Assembly: GCF_030687835.1 (NCBI RefSeq)
Contig: NZ_CP117449.1
Coordinates: 1,178,001 to 1,242,000, forward strand
Source of the DNA: Pseudomonas hefeiensis
GTDB taxonomy: Bacteria > Pseudomonadota > Gammaproteobacteria > Pseudomonadales > Pseudomonadaceae
DNA: 64,000 nucleotides
Direction: 5' to 3'
Numbering within the stretch: the stretch's first letter is position 1; every line of letters starts with the position of its first letter. Of this stretch, positions 16,548-25,876 are shown in pieces. The notes below the pieces were generated by a model. It was given only the letters and a program-made list of their open reading frames with translations. It was not told the origin of the DNA and did no database searches. The position numbers and the translations under genes are program-made.

Positions 16548-19325
16548 ATGGGCATGGATCACAAAACCCCGAGGCTCACGGCCTTCGACTCGCGCAGCTT
16601 GGCGGTCCGTTCCGTCGACTATTGCCGCAGCATCGAGCGTGGACCGACGCAAGAGCGCATCACTCGCAATCTTTTCGATGTCGCCGGTCGTTTGGCAAAA
16701 CAGTGGGATCCTCGATTGTGGTTCTTACAACAAGACGATCAGTTGGCACCGGCCAACCTTTCGACGGTTTATTCGCTATCCGCTGCCACGCTGCGTACCG
16801 ATAGCGTCGATGCGGGCATGCAGATCGATCTACCAGGGCTCGCCGGTGAGGGCTTGCGGGCGTGGGACGGCCGAGGGACGCAGCGCGAGGTGGTCTACGA
16901 CGACTTGCTCCGTCCCGTGGTGGTGCTCGAACAGGGCGCCGGGCAACCGCGCCGATGTGTCGAGCGTCTGAAGTATGGTTATCCGGGGCAGGGCAGTGGC
17001 GACCACAATCAGTACCGGCAGTTGATCCGCCACGATGACCCGGCGGGTAGCGTGTTGCTGGAATCGTTTTCCCTCACTGCTCAGAACCTTGTCCAGAGCC
17101 GTCGCTTCGTCCTTGACGCCGTCGTCCCTGACTGGCCGGAGCCCGAAGCCGATCGCGAAACACTGCTTGAGCCCGGCGAGGGAGCCCGCTCGACCTGGTG
17201 CCTTGGCCCCCACGACGACGTGCTGGAGCAGATCGATGCCAGGGGCAATCGACAACGCCAGAGACTGACCCGCGATGGCCGGTTGCGTGAAAATCACTTG
17301 TTATTAAACGGGCAGGACGCTTGGCAGCCGCTGGTCAGAGATATCCGGTACAACGCCGAGGGGCAAATAGAGCAGGAAACGGCTGGTAACGGCGTGCAGA
17401 CCACACTTAAATACAGTCCCGATGATGGCCGGTTGATGGAACGGCATGCCAGACGCACCGACCAGGTGCTGCAAGACCTGTTCTACACCTATGACCCCAT
17501 GGGTAACGTGTTGAGCATCGAGGACAAGGCCCTGCCGGTGCGCTACTTCGCCAACCAGCGTGTCGAGCCCGCCAGCCGCTTCAGGTACGACAGTCTCTAT
17601 CAGGTGACCGAAGCCACCGGGTGGGAGGCGGGCGCTGCCAACCAGGGACCGGAGTCCGTCGGCCGCGTCGACCCGGCGGCGGTCAGCAACTACCGGCAGA
17701 CCTACCGCTACGATGAGTGCGGCAATCTGCTGGAGCTGATCCACGTCGGTGTCCAAGACCATGGCCGTCGGATGAAAACGGCCCGCTACAGCAATCGCTG
17801 CTTGCCTTACCGCAGCGGCGTCCCGCCGACAGAGGAAGAAATCGCCGCCGCGTTCGACGCGCGGGGTAATTGCCTGGAGTTGGACGTGGGACGGTTCCTG
17901 GCCTGGGACCTGCGCAACCAGTTGAGTTCGGTCACACCGATCGAACGCGCCTTGGGGATCGATGACAGTGAGGTTTATGTCTGCGATGGCAACGGTCTGC
18001 GCGTGCGCAAACGCCGTACGCTTCACACCGGTGCGCGCACGCTGGTCGCCGAAGTGCACTATTTGCCTACCTTGGAACTGCGCACCGACACCGGTACCGG
18101 GGAGGTGCTGCAGGTCATTACGGCTCAGGGAGGGCTCAACAGTGTTCGGGTATTGCACTGGGAAAGCACACCGCCTTCAGGGGGAAACGACCTCTATCGA
18201 TACAGTTTTACCGATCACTTGGGCTCGATCGGTCTGGAGCTTGCACAGGACGGGCGAATCATCAGCCGGGAGAGCTTCTACCCCTTCGGCGAGACCGCGT
18301 ATCTGGATGAGACCGAAGTCAGTTACAAAACGGTTCGTTACTCAGGCAAGGAGCGGGACGCGACGGGGCTTTATTACTACGGTTTCAGGTATTACGCGCC
18401 GTGGCTGCAGCGTTGGATCAATCCTGATCCGGCCGGGGCGGTGGATGGGTTAAATCTATATCGAATGGTCAGGAATAATCCAACAGTGCTATTTGATGCA
18501 AATGGACTTGCGCCTCAAAAGGGTGACAAAAATAAGTTGAGTGTTTCCAGGCTCAGGGAGTCGTTCGAGTCCTCCGTGGCAACCCAGCTACCGGGGGCGT
18601 TAGGCACGCGGACCTTGCCGGCCCCGGTTGCGCTTTGGAACACCTCACCCTTAAGACAAATTACAAACCAGCTCCAACAAGTATCCGTGAACCAGGCAGC
18701 CTCGAGAGCTATCCCCTCTCTCGTAAAAAATACACCTGCTGCGCCCGTGCCGGATATGTCCTCAGGAGCGAATCCGGTCCATGCCGAGGGGAAGATGTCC
18801 GTTGGTTCACATTCACTGACGCTCACTAAGGGGAAAGTTGTAGTCATGCGAGGGGATGATCGTTCGCCGACGGAAATACATAAAGCGGGTGGTTTTTTCC
18901 CCAGGGACAATAGAGGAGCAGCAATCAAGCGGGAGTTCAGAGACGCTTTGGTAACGAAAAAATTTAACACCCTGGCCAATGAACACGTAAGAAGTCCGGT
19001 CGCGGGTTATGTATCTACTGGGATGGATGAAGATTCGGGAGGGTACGGTGATACTCGGAACTATCTTTACCGAATGGAGATTCCAGGATTGAAGGAGCGG
19101 AGCGTTGACGATCAAACGTTGGGACTTAATTCAACTTTCACGTTCACCCCAAAAGGACGGCTGGACGCTCGTTTGTTAATGAGTGATGCCACTCTTGATC
19201 AATCGGAATTCGTTGCGATGATTCCTCCCATGACGGTGGAGGTCACATTCATCACGCCGATCCCGAGCGCTTATATAGTTTCTTTCAGAAAAAGGGGAAG
19301 CAGCACTTGGGAAGCGTTTCATTGA
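16548..19325 (+). CDS. RHS/TcC-type toxin with putative ADP-ribosyltransferase tip
   Basis: This 925-residue paralogue of the upstream gene shares the TccC-like RHS shell (about 1-640; core DHLGSIGLEL to NPDPAGAVDGLNLYRM). Its C-terminal 280 residues are different and AT-richer. After a Pro/Ala/Ser-rich linker comes the R-S-E signature of cholera/pertussis-type ADP-ribosyltransferases: VVVMRGDDRSPTEIHKAGGF with R768, GYVSTGMDED with S823-T824, and DQSEFVAMIPP with E887, which resembles pertussis S1 QSEYLAHRRIPP. Photorhabdus TccC3 and TccC5 carry the same enzymatic class at this place. The target protein is unknown. No TcA or TcB gene and no immunity gene adjoin it. Confidence 0.87.
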   Translation: MGMDHKTPRLTAFDSRSLAVRSVDYCRSIERGPTQERITRNLFDVAGRLAKQWDPRLWFLQQDDQLAPANLSTVYSLSAATLRTDSVDAGMQIDLPGLAGEGLRAWDGRGTQREVVYDDLLRPVVVLEQGAGQPRRCVERLKYGYPGQGSGDHNQYRQLIRHDDPAGSVLLESFSLTAQNLVQSRRFVLDAVVPDWPEPEADRETLLEPGEGARSTWCLGPHDDVLEQIDARGNRQRQRLTRDGRLRENHLLLNGQDAWQPLVRDIRYNAEGQIEQETAGNGVQTTLKYSPDDGRLMERHARRTDQVLQDLFYTYDPMGNVLSIEDKALPVRYFANQRVEPASRFRYDSLYQVTEATGWEAGAANQGPESVGRVDPAAVSNYRQTYRYDECGNLLELIHVGVQDHGRRMKTARYSNRCLPYRSGVPPTEEEIAAAFDARGNCLELDVGRFLAWDLRNQLSSVTPIERALGIDDSEVYVCDGNGLRVRKRRTLHTGARTLVAEVHYLPTLELRTDTGTGEVLQVITAQGGLNSVRVLHWESTPPSGGNDLYRYSFTDHLGSIGLELAQDGRIISRESFYPFGETAYLDETEVSYKTVRYSGKERDATGLYYYGFRYYAPWLQRWINPDPAGAVDGLNLYRMVRNNPTVLFDANGLAPQKGDKNKLSVSRLRESFESSVATQLPGALGTRTLPAPVALWNTSPLRQITNQLQQVSVNQAASRAIPSLVKNTPAAPVPDMSSGANPVHAEGKMSVGSHSLTLTKGKVVVMRGDDRSPTEIHKAGGFFPRDNRGAAIKREFRDALVTKKFNTLANEHVRSPVAGYVSTGMDEDSGGYGDTRNYLYRMEIPGLKERSVDDQTLGLNSTFTFTPKGRLDARLLMSDATLDQSEFVAMIPPMTVEVTFITPIPSAYIVSFRKRGSSTWEAFH
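16691..16994 (+). repeat. Gene-conversion-like repeat, copy 2
   Basis: Partner of 13735-14038, at a constant offset of 2956 bases. It encodes the N-terminal block from LAKQWDPRLWF through LKYGYPGQG. Confidence 0.85.
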
Positions 19326-19330
19326 TGTAA

Positions 19331-19390
19331 AAAAGCCCCCACCCAACCCACTGCGGATAGGGGACGCAGTGGGCTGGACGGGGGCTTCTT
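19331..19390. terminator. Bidirectional terminator between the RHS pair and algA
   Basis: A long hairpin with outer arms AAGCCCCC and GGGGGCTT and inner arms CCCACTGCG and CGCAGTGGG lies between the convergent second RHS gene and algA. A-run on the left and T-rich bases on the right fit termination from both sides. Confidence 0.85.
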
Positions 19391-19403
19391 GTACGGCTGA
19401 TCG

Positions 19404-20855
19404 TTATTGGGCGATGGTTTTCACCGAGACGCCGCGTTCGATCGGGGTAGAGCGACCGTAGATGTCTTCGAAGCGCTCGATGTCGTCTTCGCCCAGATAG
19501 CTACCGGACTGCACTTCGATGATTTCCAGCGGGATCTTGCCCGGGTTGCGCAGGCGATGAACCGAGGCAATCGGGATGTAGGTCGACTGGTTTTCGCAGA
19601 GCAGGAACACGTTCTCGTCGCAGGTCACTTCGGCGGTGCCGCTGACCACGATCCAGTGTTCGGCACGGTGGTGGTGCATCTGCAGCGACAGGCACGCGCC
19701 CGGCTTGACCGAGATGTGCTTGACCTGGAAGCGACCGCCCATGTCCACCGAGTCATAGGAACCCCATGGACGATAGACCTCGCAGTGGTTCTGGGTTTCG
19801 GTACGACCCTGGGCGTTGAGGGTGTTGACCATTTGTTTCACGCCTTGGACCTTGTCCTTGTGGGCGATCATCATGGCGTCCTTGGTTTCGACCACCACGA
19901 TGTTGTCCAGGCCGATCACCGACACCAGCTTGCCGTTGCCGTGGATCATGCAGTTGCGGCTGTCCTGGACGACGACGTCGCCCTTGGTGACGTTGCCGTT
20001 GACGTCCTTGGGGTTGACTTCCCACAGCGACGACCAGCAGCCGACATCGCTCCAGCCGGCCGACAGCGGCACCACGCAGGCGCGCTGGGTCTTTTCCATC
20101 ACCGCATAGTCGATGGAGTTGTCCGGGCAGCAAGCGAAAGTGGCTTCGTCAAAGGTGATGGTGTCGGCCGTCTGTTCGCTGCGCTCCAGCGTCAGCAGGC
20201 AAGTGTCATAGATATCCGGGTCGTGTTTTTTCAGCTCTTCGAGGAAACGGCTGGCGCGGAACAGGAACATGCCGCTGTTCCAGAAGTAACCGCCGGCTTC
20301 GACGAACTCGGTGGCGCGCTTGACGTCGGGTTTTTCGACGAAGTGCGAAACCCGGCTCACCCCTTCAGGCAGCAGCGCATCGTTGGTCGACTTGATGTAG
20401 CCATAACCGGTTTCCGGTTTGGTGGCCGGTACGCCGAACAGCACCATTTCGCCACGCTCGGCGGCCACGGTGGCCAGCGCCAACGCGCGTTGCAGGGCTT
20501 TCTGGTCTTCCAGCACGTGGTCGGCCGGCAGGACCAGCATCAGCTCGTCGCGACCTTCATTGACCAGCATCATGGCGGTCAGCGCCACGGCGGGTGCGGT
20601 GTTGCGTCCGAACGGTTCCATCAGGATGCGCTGGGCTTCCAGATTGCGGTTGCTCAACTGTTCGTTGACGATGAACCGGTGGTCTTTGTTGCAGACCACG
20701 ATCGGGGTGTCCATGCCTTCGAACACCAGGCGTTCGAGGGTCTGTTGGAACAAAGTGTGTTCGCCGGTCAGGGCCAGGAACTGTTTAGGGAATTGCTTGC
20801 GCGAAAGCGGCCAAAGACGTGAGCCGCTACCACCTGACAAGATCACCGGAATCAT
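19404..20855 (-). CDS. algA: Mannose-6-phosphate isomerase / mannose-1-phosphate guanylyltransferase
   Basis: This 483-residue bifunctional enzyme (PMI-GMP type II) converts fructose-6-P to mannose-6-P and mannose-1-P plus GTP to GDP-mannose in the cytoplasm. The N-terminal nucleotidyltransferase has LSGGSGSRLWPLSRK (residues 6-20) and VEKPD. The C-terminal cupin isomerase has QMHHHRAEHWIVVSGTAEV, with the His/Glu metal ligands. It is the last gene of the alginate operon. It is separated from algF by 220 bases containing a REPIN, so it may have extra control or its own promoter. Length and motifs match AlgA/PslB; position in the operon decides for AlgA. Confidence 0.97.
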   Translation of the reverse strand: MIPVILSGGSGSRLWPLSRKQFPKQFLALTGEHTLFQQTLERLVFEGMDTPIVVCNKDHRFIVNEQLSNRNLEAQRILMEPFGRNTAPAVALTAMMLVNEGRDELMLVLPADHVLEDQKALQRALALATVAAERGEMVLFGVPATKPETGYGYIKSTNDALLPEGVSRVSHFVEKPDVKRATEFVEAGGYFWNSGMFLFRASRFLEELKKHDPDIYDTCLLTLERSEQTADTITFDEATFACCPDNSIDYAVMEKTQRACVVPLSAGWSDVGCWSSLWEVNPKDVNGNVTKGDVVVQDSRNCMIHGNGKLVSVIGLDNIVVVETKDAMMIAHKDKVQGVKQMVNTLNAQGRTETQNHCEVYRPWGSYDSVDMGGRFQVKHISVKPGACLSLQMHHHRAEHWIVVSGTAEVTCDENVFLLCENQSTYIPIASVHRLRNPGKIPLEIIEVQSGSYLGEDDIERFEDIYGRSTPIERGVSVKTIAQ

Positions 20856-20956
20856 GTTTGTTACTCCTACAAATCGAAATGGTTTTTAGAGCTACTGCGT
20901 TCTGTCGTTTCACTCTCTTGTTGTTGTTCCGTACCCGAATGACACCCCGATTCAGG

Positions 20957-21045
20957 GTGGGGGCGGGCTTGCTCGCGAAAAGCGGTGGTTCAGCCAACAT
21001 CAATGTTGAATGTGAGACCGTATTCGCGAGCAAGCCCGCTCCCAC
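20957..21045. repeat. REPIN between algF and algA
   Basis: Arms (left copy slightly degenerate, GTGGGGGCGGGCTTGCTCGC; right GCGAGCAAGCCCGCTCCCAC) around a variable loop. It occupies most of the algF-algA gap and would form a strong hairpin in the alginate transcript. Confidence 0.9.
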
Positions 21046-21075
21046 AGGGGGGGCAACGTCAATCAGGTGAATTGA

Positions 21076-21741
21076 TCAGCGGGTCGACACCGGGCGTTTT
21101 ACCCACACTGGCGACAGGCTGCTGCCGGAGCCGGTGACGTACAGCACGGCTGCTTCGCCGCGTTCCAGGGCCACGGGCTTGAGGTCGCCGACTTTCTTGT
21201 CGCCGTCGAACAGCGCCAGGCTCACTTTCACCGGGTTGATTTCACGTTCGCCACGGCCCTTGGCCGCCACGGTCTTGACCACTTCGGTCTTGCCATCGGC
21301 GGTCTTGAGGGTCAGTGCCTTGTCGCTGAGGTTCTGCACGCGTACCAGGGACTTCTGCTTGTTCTTGAACGGTGGTTCTTCGATCAACTGAGGCTGGCCG
21401 CTGGCATTGTTGACCAGGGTGTAATAGTGATCGGGGGCCAGTTTGACCGGGACGGTCTGGCTGCCGACCTTGGCGCTGTAGTCGCCGCCGGGCATGAAGC
21501 TGAAGTCGCTGCTGGCCAGTGGTGCTACGTCGCTGAGGTTGGTGCTGCCGACGGTGGCGCTGACTTCGGCGTTGCTGGCGTTGTAGATCCGCACGAAGCT
21601 CGAGCCTTTTGGCGCAACCGGGCCGTACAGGGCCGCGTCACCGGCAAAGGCGGACAGTGAAAGGGCGCTCATGCTGGCAACCAGGGCAACGGCCTTGAGG
21701 GAGCGAGCGGCGAGACGGCGAGGAGTTGTAGTGAAAGTCAT
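21076..21741 (-). CDS. algF: Alginate O-acetylation protein AlgF
   Basis: This 221-residue periplasmic protein starts at MTFTTTPRRLAARSLK, with AGAGAGG in front; a longer frame lacks a ribosome site. The signal peptide ends at about residue 34 (LSLSAFA before GDAALYGP). The mature part is a two-domain beta-rich adaptor that works with AlgI and AlgJ to acetylate O-2/O-3 of mannuronate. It lies 14 bases after the algJ stop. There are no catalytic residues, as expected for AlgF. Confidence 0.95.
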   Translation of the reverse strand: MTFTTTPRRLAARSLKAVALVASMSALSLSAFAGDAALYGPVAPKGSSFVRIYNASNAEVSATVGSTNLSDVAPLASSDFSFMPGGDYSAKVGSQTVPVKLAPDHYYTLVNNASGQPQLIEEPPFKNKQKSLVRVQNLSDKALTLKTADGKTEVVKTVAAKGRGEREINPVKVSLALFDGDKKVGDLKPVALERGEAAVLYVTGSGSSLSPVWVKRPVSTR

Positions 21742-21755
21742 GGTGGACCTCTCTT

Positions 21756-22931
21756 TCAGTTTTGCGCCCGGTCGGGCGTCTCGGATGGGGTGTTGGCAGC
21801 TACGTTTTGTTGACGCGCGCCGGCTTGTTTGAGTTCTGCGACCCACTGCGGGTCGGCGTCACCGATTTCGTTGTTCACAGGCAGATAACGTTCAGGAAAC
21901 TCCCAGATCAGCACCTGTGGCGGGCTGTTCTTGAAGGCGTCGCTCTTGAGGTAGCTGAGCATCGGCAGAATCGGGCCATGGCCGTCTTCGGCATAGTTCA
22001 CGACGTCGCTGTGCAGGGCCTGCTTGAGGGCACCGACGAAGTTCCAGTTGGGGTTGGCGCTGTAGCTGGTGCCGATCAACGCCACGGGCACTTGGGCATC
22101 GGCAAACAGCGCGTCATCGCTGGCCGGCTGGTCGTCGGCTTCGCGGGTGGTACGTTTGGCCAGCGGCTCCTGGGCTGGCATCAGGTTTTCGAACAACGGG
22201 TCCAGGGGCAGGAACTGACGCAGGTCGCCCTTGTGAATGACTTTTTCCGCTGGCGTTGTCACGAAGCGTTGTGGCTCGCCGTGAAGTGGCGTGCGCTCGG
22301 CAATCGTCTTGGCCAGCTTCTCGGCGGCGACCTGTGCGCCTTCCGGGGTCCAGTGGGTGTCGGTGCGCAGGAACACTTGCTGGCCGCTTTGCTTGGCCTG
22401 TTGCATCGGGCCGAGCAGGTCAGGGGCCAGGATCTTGTCCGCCGCCACACGGGCGTGGAAATCCTGATAGAGGTTGGCGTGAATGCTGGACGGCTTCACT
22501 TCACCCAAGTGTTCCGGGTAGAGGCGCACCTTGGCAGGCACGATCGCCATCACCAGGGTGATGCCCTGTTCCTTGAGCTTCTGGCGCACGCCTTCGACCA
22601 GCGCGTAGTTGCCTTGCAGGTTCTGCTCTTCGTTGACGATCGGGTTGAACTCTTCGTCGCTGTACAGCCACTGATCGCGGCCCAGGACCACGCCTTTGCG
22701 ACCCTCGTTGAACAGCTTGTAGTCCAGTGCCGCCCAGATGTTGGTGCCCAGGCGCTTGATCGGGAACTCCTCGTCGTAGTGGGTCTCGACGGCTTTGGTC
22801 CAGCGACCGTTGAGCACGGTCGCGTCGGGGTTGGTGCTGAAGCCGAAGAAGCTGCGCACCGACCACAGGCCCAGGACCGTCAAGGTCAGCAGGAACAGTG
22901 CGATGTAGAAGATGCGTAATGAGCGGGTCAT
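21756..22931 (-). CDS. algJ: Alginate O-acetyltransferase AlgJ
   Basis: This 391-residue SGNH-like acetyltransferase faces the periplasm. An N-terminal uncleaved signal anchor (about residues 5-28) precedes the catalytic domain with TDTHWTPEGAQ (Asp-His pair) and LIGTSYS (nucleophile Ser). It takes acetyl groups moved across the membrane by AlgI and is related to AlgX. The C-terminal 25 residues are polar and low in complexity. It starts 11 bases after algI. Confidence 0.95.
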   Translation of the reverse strand: MTRSLRIFYIALFLLTLTVLGLWSVRSFFGFSTNPDATVLNGRWTKAVETHYDEEFPIKRLGTNIWAALDYKLFNEGRKGVVLGRDQWLYSDEEFNPIVNEEQNLQGNYALVEGVRQKLKEQGITLVMAIVPAKVRLYPEHLGEVKPSSIHANLYQDFHARVAADKILAPDLLGPMQQAKQSGQQVFLRTDTHWTPEGAQVAAEKLAKTIAERTPLHGEPQRFVTTPAEKVIHKGDLRQFLPLDPLFENLMPAQEPLAKRTTREADDQPASDDALFADAQVPVALIGTSYSANPNWNFVGALKQALHSDVVNYAEDGHGPILPMLSYLKSDAFKNSPPQVLIWEFPERYLPVNNEIGDADPQWVAELKQAGARQQNVAANTPSETPDRAQN

Positions 22932-22942
22932 GTTCAGATCCC

Positions 22943-24508
22943 TCAGAACTGGAAGTAAAGGAACGGCGAGAAGCTTTGCGCCGAGAGTTTGAGAATCGAA
23001 GCGATGAACAGCACCAGCACCAGGGTGCGCATCACGTAGCGCGGCCAGTCAGCGACCCAGTACGCCGGTTGCACCTGCGCTTCGACGCCCACGGTGTAGC
23101 CCGGTTGATGAATGCTCGACGGGTTATCGCCCGGTACGGCCTTGATCAGTCCCGGTTGTGCGGTGGCCGGGCCATCGGCCTCGGTGTTCACTTCAGGTTT
23201 GGTCTTGACCGGTGGACGATTGGTGTAGAGATCGCGCAGGCCGAAGAAGGCGAGGGTGGCGTAGGCCACCACCAGCGTGGCGATTTGCAGGCCGGTGAGG
23301 TTGGCACGGGTCAGTTCCGACAGCGACCAGTCGCCGAAGCTGAACATGGCGCCATACATGCGGCCGGCCACGTGCAGGTTCTCGGCACGGAAGATTACCC
23401 AGCCCATCACCACCAGCAGGAACGTCAGTGCCCAGCGGATCGGATTGATGCTGCGTGGCATGGTGTTGATGCCCACCGCTTTTTCGATGGCCAGCCACAT
23501 ACCGTGCCAGGCACCCCAGATCACGTAGGTGATGTTCGCGCCGTGCCACAGACCACCGAGCAGCATGGTCAGGAACAGGTTGCGATAGGTCATCAGCGTG
23601 CCTTTGCGATTGCCGCCCAGGGTGATGTAGAGGTAATCGCGCAGCCAGGTCGACAGGCTGATGTGCCAGCGTCGCCAGAACTCGGTAATCGACTGGCTGA
23701 TGTAGGGCTGCTTGAAGTTTTCCATGAAACGGAAACCCATCATCAAGCCCAGGCCGATAGCCATGTCGCTGTAGCCGGAGAAGTCGAAGTACAGTTGCGC
23801 GGTGTAGGCCAGGGCACCGAGCCAGGCATCGCCCGTGGTCGGGTTATCCAGGGCAAAGCAATGATCGGCCACCACCGCCAGGGTGTCGGCGATGAACACT
23901 TTCTTGATGAAACCCTGCATGAAGCGCGTGCAGCCCTCGGAGAACTTGTCCAGGGTGTGGGTGCGGTTGTTGAACTGATCAGCCAGGTCGCGGAAACGCA
24001 ACACGGGGCCGGCGATCAGGTGCGGGAAGATCGCCACGAACGCTGCGAAGTCGATCAGGTTGTGGGTCGCCGGCGTATCACCGCGATAAACGTCGATGAT
24101 GTAGCTGATGGACTCGAAAATGTAGAACGAGATCCCGATCGGCAACAGCACGTGGGTCAGGATGAACGGATTGAGACCGAAGCCGCTGATGATCGCGTTG
24201 AGGCTGTCCACACCGAAGTTGGCGTACTTGAAGTAGCCCAGGATGCACAGGTCCACGCCCACACCGAGCAACAGCCAGCGCTGGGCCGGTTTGGTACGCA
24301 CGCCGGCGGCGCCGACTTTCAGGCCGATCCAGTAGTTCCACAGGGTGACGCCGGCGAACAGCGCCAGGAAGTCCACGCGCCACCAGGCATAGAACACATA
24401 GCTGGCCAGCAATAACAGCAGGTTGCGATAGCGTTGCCCGCTCAAGTAGTACAAGCCGAGAAAGATCGGCAGGAACAGGAACAGGAACACATTGGATGAA
24501 AATACCAT
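22943..24508 (-). CDS. algI: Membrane-bound O-acyltransferase AlgI (MBOAT)
   Basis: This 521-residue polytopic inner-membrane protein starts MVFSSNVFLFLFLPIF, as in known AlgI proteins; an upstream in-frame ATG at 24532 is not favoured. It has multiple hydrophobic segments and the MBOAT core, with the conserved His in LLGGLWHGANITYVIWGAWHG (this motif spans about residues 315-335). It moves acetyl groups from a cytoplasmic donor to the periplasm for alginate acetylation. It is separated from algL by 220 bases that contain a REPIN, the largest gap inside the operon apart from algF-algA. Confidence 0.95.
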   Translation of the reverse strand: MVFSSNVFLFLFLPIFLGLYYLSGQRYRNLLLLLASYVFYAWWRVDFLALFAGVTLWNYWIGLKVGAAGVRTKPAQRWLLLGVGVDLCILGYFKYANFGVDSLNAIISGFGLNPFILTHVLLPIGISFYIFESISYIIDVYRGDTPATHNLIDFAAFVAIFPHLIAGPVLRFRDLADQFNNRTHTLDKFSEGCTRFMQGFIKKVFIADTLAVVADHCFALDNPTTGDAWLGALAYTAQLYFDFSGYSDMAIGLGLMMGFRFMENFKQPYISQSITEFWRRWHISLSTWLRDYLYITLGGNRKGTLMTYRNLFLTMLLGGLWHGANITYVIWGAWHGMWLAIEKAVGINTMPRSINPIRWALTFLLVVMGWVIFRAENLHVAGRMYGAMFSFGDWSLSELTRANLTGLQIATLVVAYATLAFFGLRDLYTNRPPVKTKPEVNTEADGPATAQPGLIKAVPGDNPSSIHQPGYTVGVEAQVQPAYWVADWPRYVMRTLVLVLFIASILKLSAQSFSPFLYFQF

Positions 24509-24607
24509 CCCGATCTCTCCATGTTGAATCAACAGTCAAGGGCCAGAGCCCCCCCAAACCCCCCCATGAAAACCGGGGGGTTCATTACCTTTCAGACGCC
24601 GTGATTA

Positions 24608-24701
24608 CTGTGGGAGCAAGGCTTGCCCGCGATGAACGATGACGCAGTTCATTCAGTGCCCCCCGCGTCATGGCTATCGCGGGCAAGCCTTGTTCCCACA
24701 G
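24608..24701. repeat. REPIN between algL and algI
   Basis: Arms GTGGGAGCAAGGCTTGCCCGC and GCGGGCAAGCCTTGTTCCCAC (one mismatch), the GCAAGGCTTGCCCGC subtype, around a variable loop. It lies inside the alginate operon transcript. Confidence 0.92.
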
Positions 24702-24728
24702 GTCCCCTGCCAGGCAGGAGATAGGGCA

Positions 24729-25865
24729 TCAGCTACCTTTTTCGCCTTTTTCCCATGACGGGTCGTACACCTTGGTCAAGTCCCCGCCGAGGCGGAACGT
24801 CTTGAACGGTTGCATTTCATGCTTGCGTTCCAGCACATCCTCGGGGCAGGTGTAGAGGCTGCAGAACGGTTCGAGCCAGGCGAACTTGGAATCGACTTTC
24901 AGATCCTTCATGTCCTGTTCATCGCCGTTCTTGTCTTCGAATATCTCCGGGTCTTTCACCCCGGCCAGCACCTGATCGCCCAGACGCTTGAGGGCGCCGT
25001 TGTTTTCCTGGCGCAGGTCCACGCCGTTGACCTGGGCGAAACTGGCGATCATCGCCAGTGGCGGCAGGGCATAGTTGTGGTAGGACAGGGCCCGTTGCTT
25101 GCGCTTGAGTTCGTTGGGCAAGAAGCCCTCGGCGTCGACCTGGTTAACGCCGACCTTGTATTCCTTGACGGCCCAGTCGAACAGGTCGCGACGGTTGGTC
25201 GCCACGGAGGTGGCCATCACCGACCAGGCGGCCCAGTAGGAGTGGTTGTTGATTTTTTTCAGCGGCAGATTGTCCCAGTCGCTGACCACCTGATCGGCCA
25301 TCTTGCTGAACCAGCCTTCGATCAGTTGTGCCTGTTCCTGATGATTGGCCAGTGGGCGAGACTCGGAGAACTTCAGGCGTACATAGGCCGAAGCCATGCT
25401 GCCCAGGGCCCATTTGCGCATGGACTTGCCGGTGTGGTTGAAGTCCTTGGACATCAGCGCATCGGACTTGGCCCAGGCGGTCAGCCAGTTCAGGGTGCAT
25501 TCGAGCTGCTCGGGGCGGCCGTCGCGCATGAATTGCATCACTTGCTTGCTGACGCCGCGCTCGATCCGGGTGATGTCGGAAGTAGCATCGCGGAAGGCCT
25601 TTTCCGATTTCACGTTCAGCGTTGCGCGGGCCTTGTCGGAGCCCTCGTACTTGCTGCGAAATTGCAGGGCGCCGGTGTAGGGCGTCGGTACCGCCTCACA
25701 GCGCTCGTCAGAGCTGCCCGTCTTGAATTTTTCAATCGGTGCGAAGTAACCCTGGGGCGGGCGTAGCGGGGCCGCGGCCTGCGTCGCTCCGGCGAATATC
25801 GCCAGGGTCAGCAGGGACGGCGCCAGCAGCGTTTTCAACGTTCGGGTGCGCATGGTTCTGGTCAT
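24729..25865 (-). CDS. algL: Alginate lyase AlgL
   Basis: The 378-residue periplasmic polysaccharide-lyase family 5 enzyme cleaves alginate by beta-elimination and clears misplaced polymer from the periplasm. It has a signal peptide ending near AGATQAAA, then [12 protein letters not shown]. The conserved NNHSYWAAW motif carries the catalytic His and [13 protein letters not shown] the catalytic Tyr region. Several Met codons compete: 25880 (overlapping the algX stop as ATGA), 25865 (GAGG 9 bases upstream, used here) and 25853. Confidence 0.95.
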   Translation of the reverse strand: MTRTMRTRTLKTLLAPSLLTLAIFAGATQAAAPLRPPQGYFAPIEKFKTGSSDERCEAVPTPYTGALQFRSKYEGSDKARATLNVKSEKAFRDATSDITRIERGVSKQVMQFMRDGRPEQLECTLNWLTAWAKSDALMSKDFNHTGKSMRKWALGSMASAYVRLKFSESRPLANHQEQAQLIEGWFSKMADQVVSDWDNLPLKKINNHSYWAAWSVMATSVATNRRDLFDWAVKEYKVGVNQVDAEGFLPNELKRKQRALSYHNYALPPLAMIASFAQVNGVDLRQENNGALKRLGDQVLAGVKDPEIFEDKNGDEQDMKDLKVDSKFAWLEPFCSLYTCPEDVLERKHEMQPFKTFRLGGDLTKVYDPSWEKGEKGS

Positions 25866-25876
25866 GAGACGAGACC

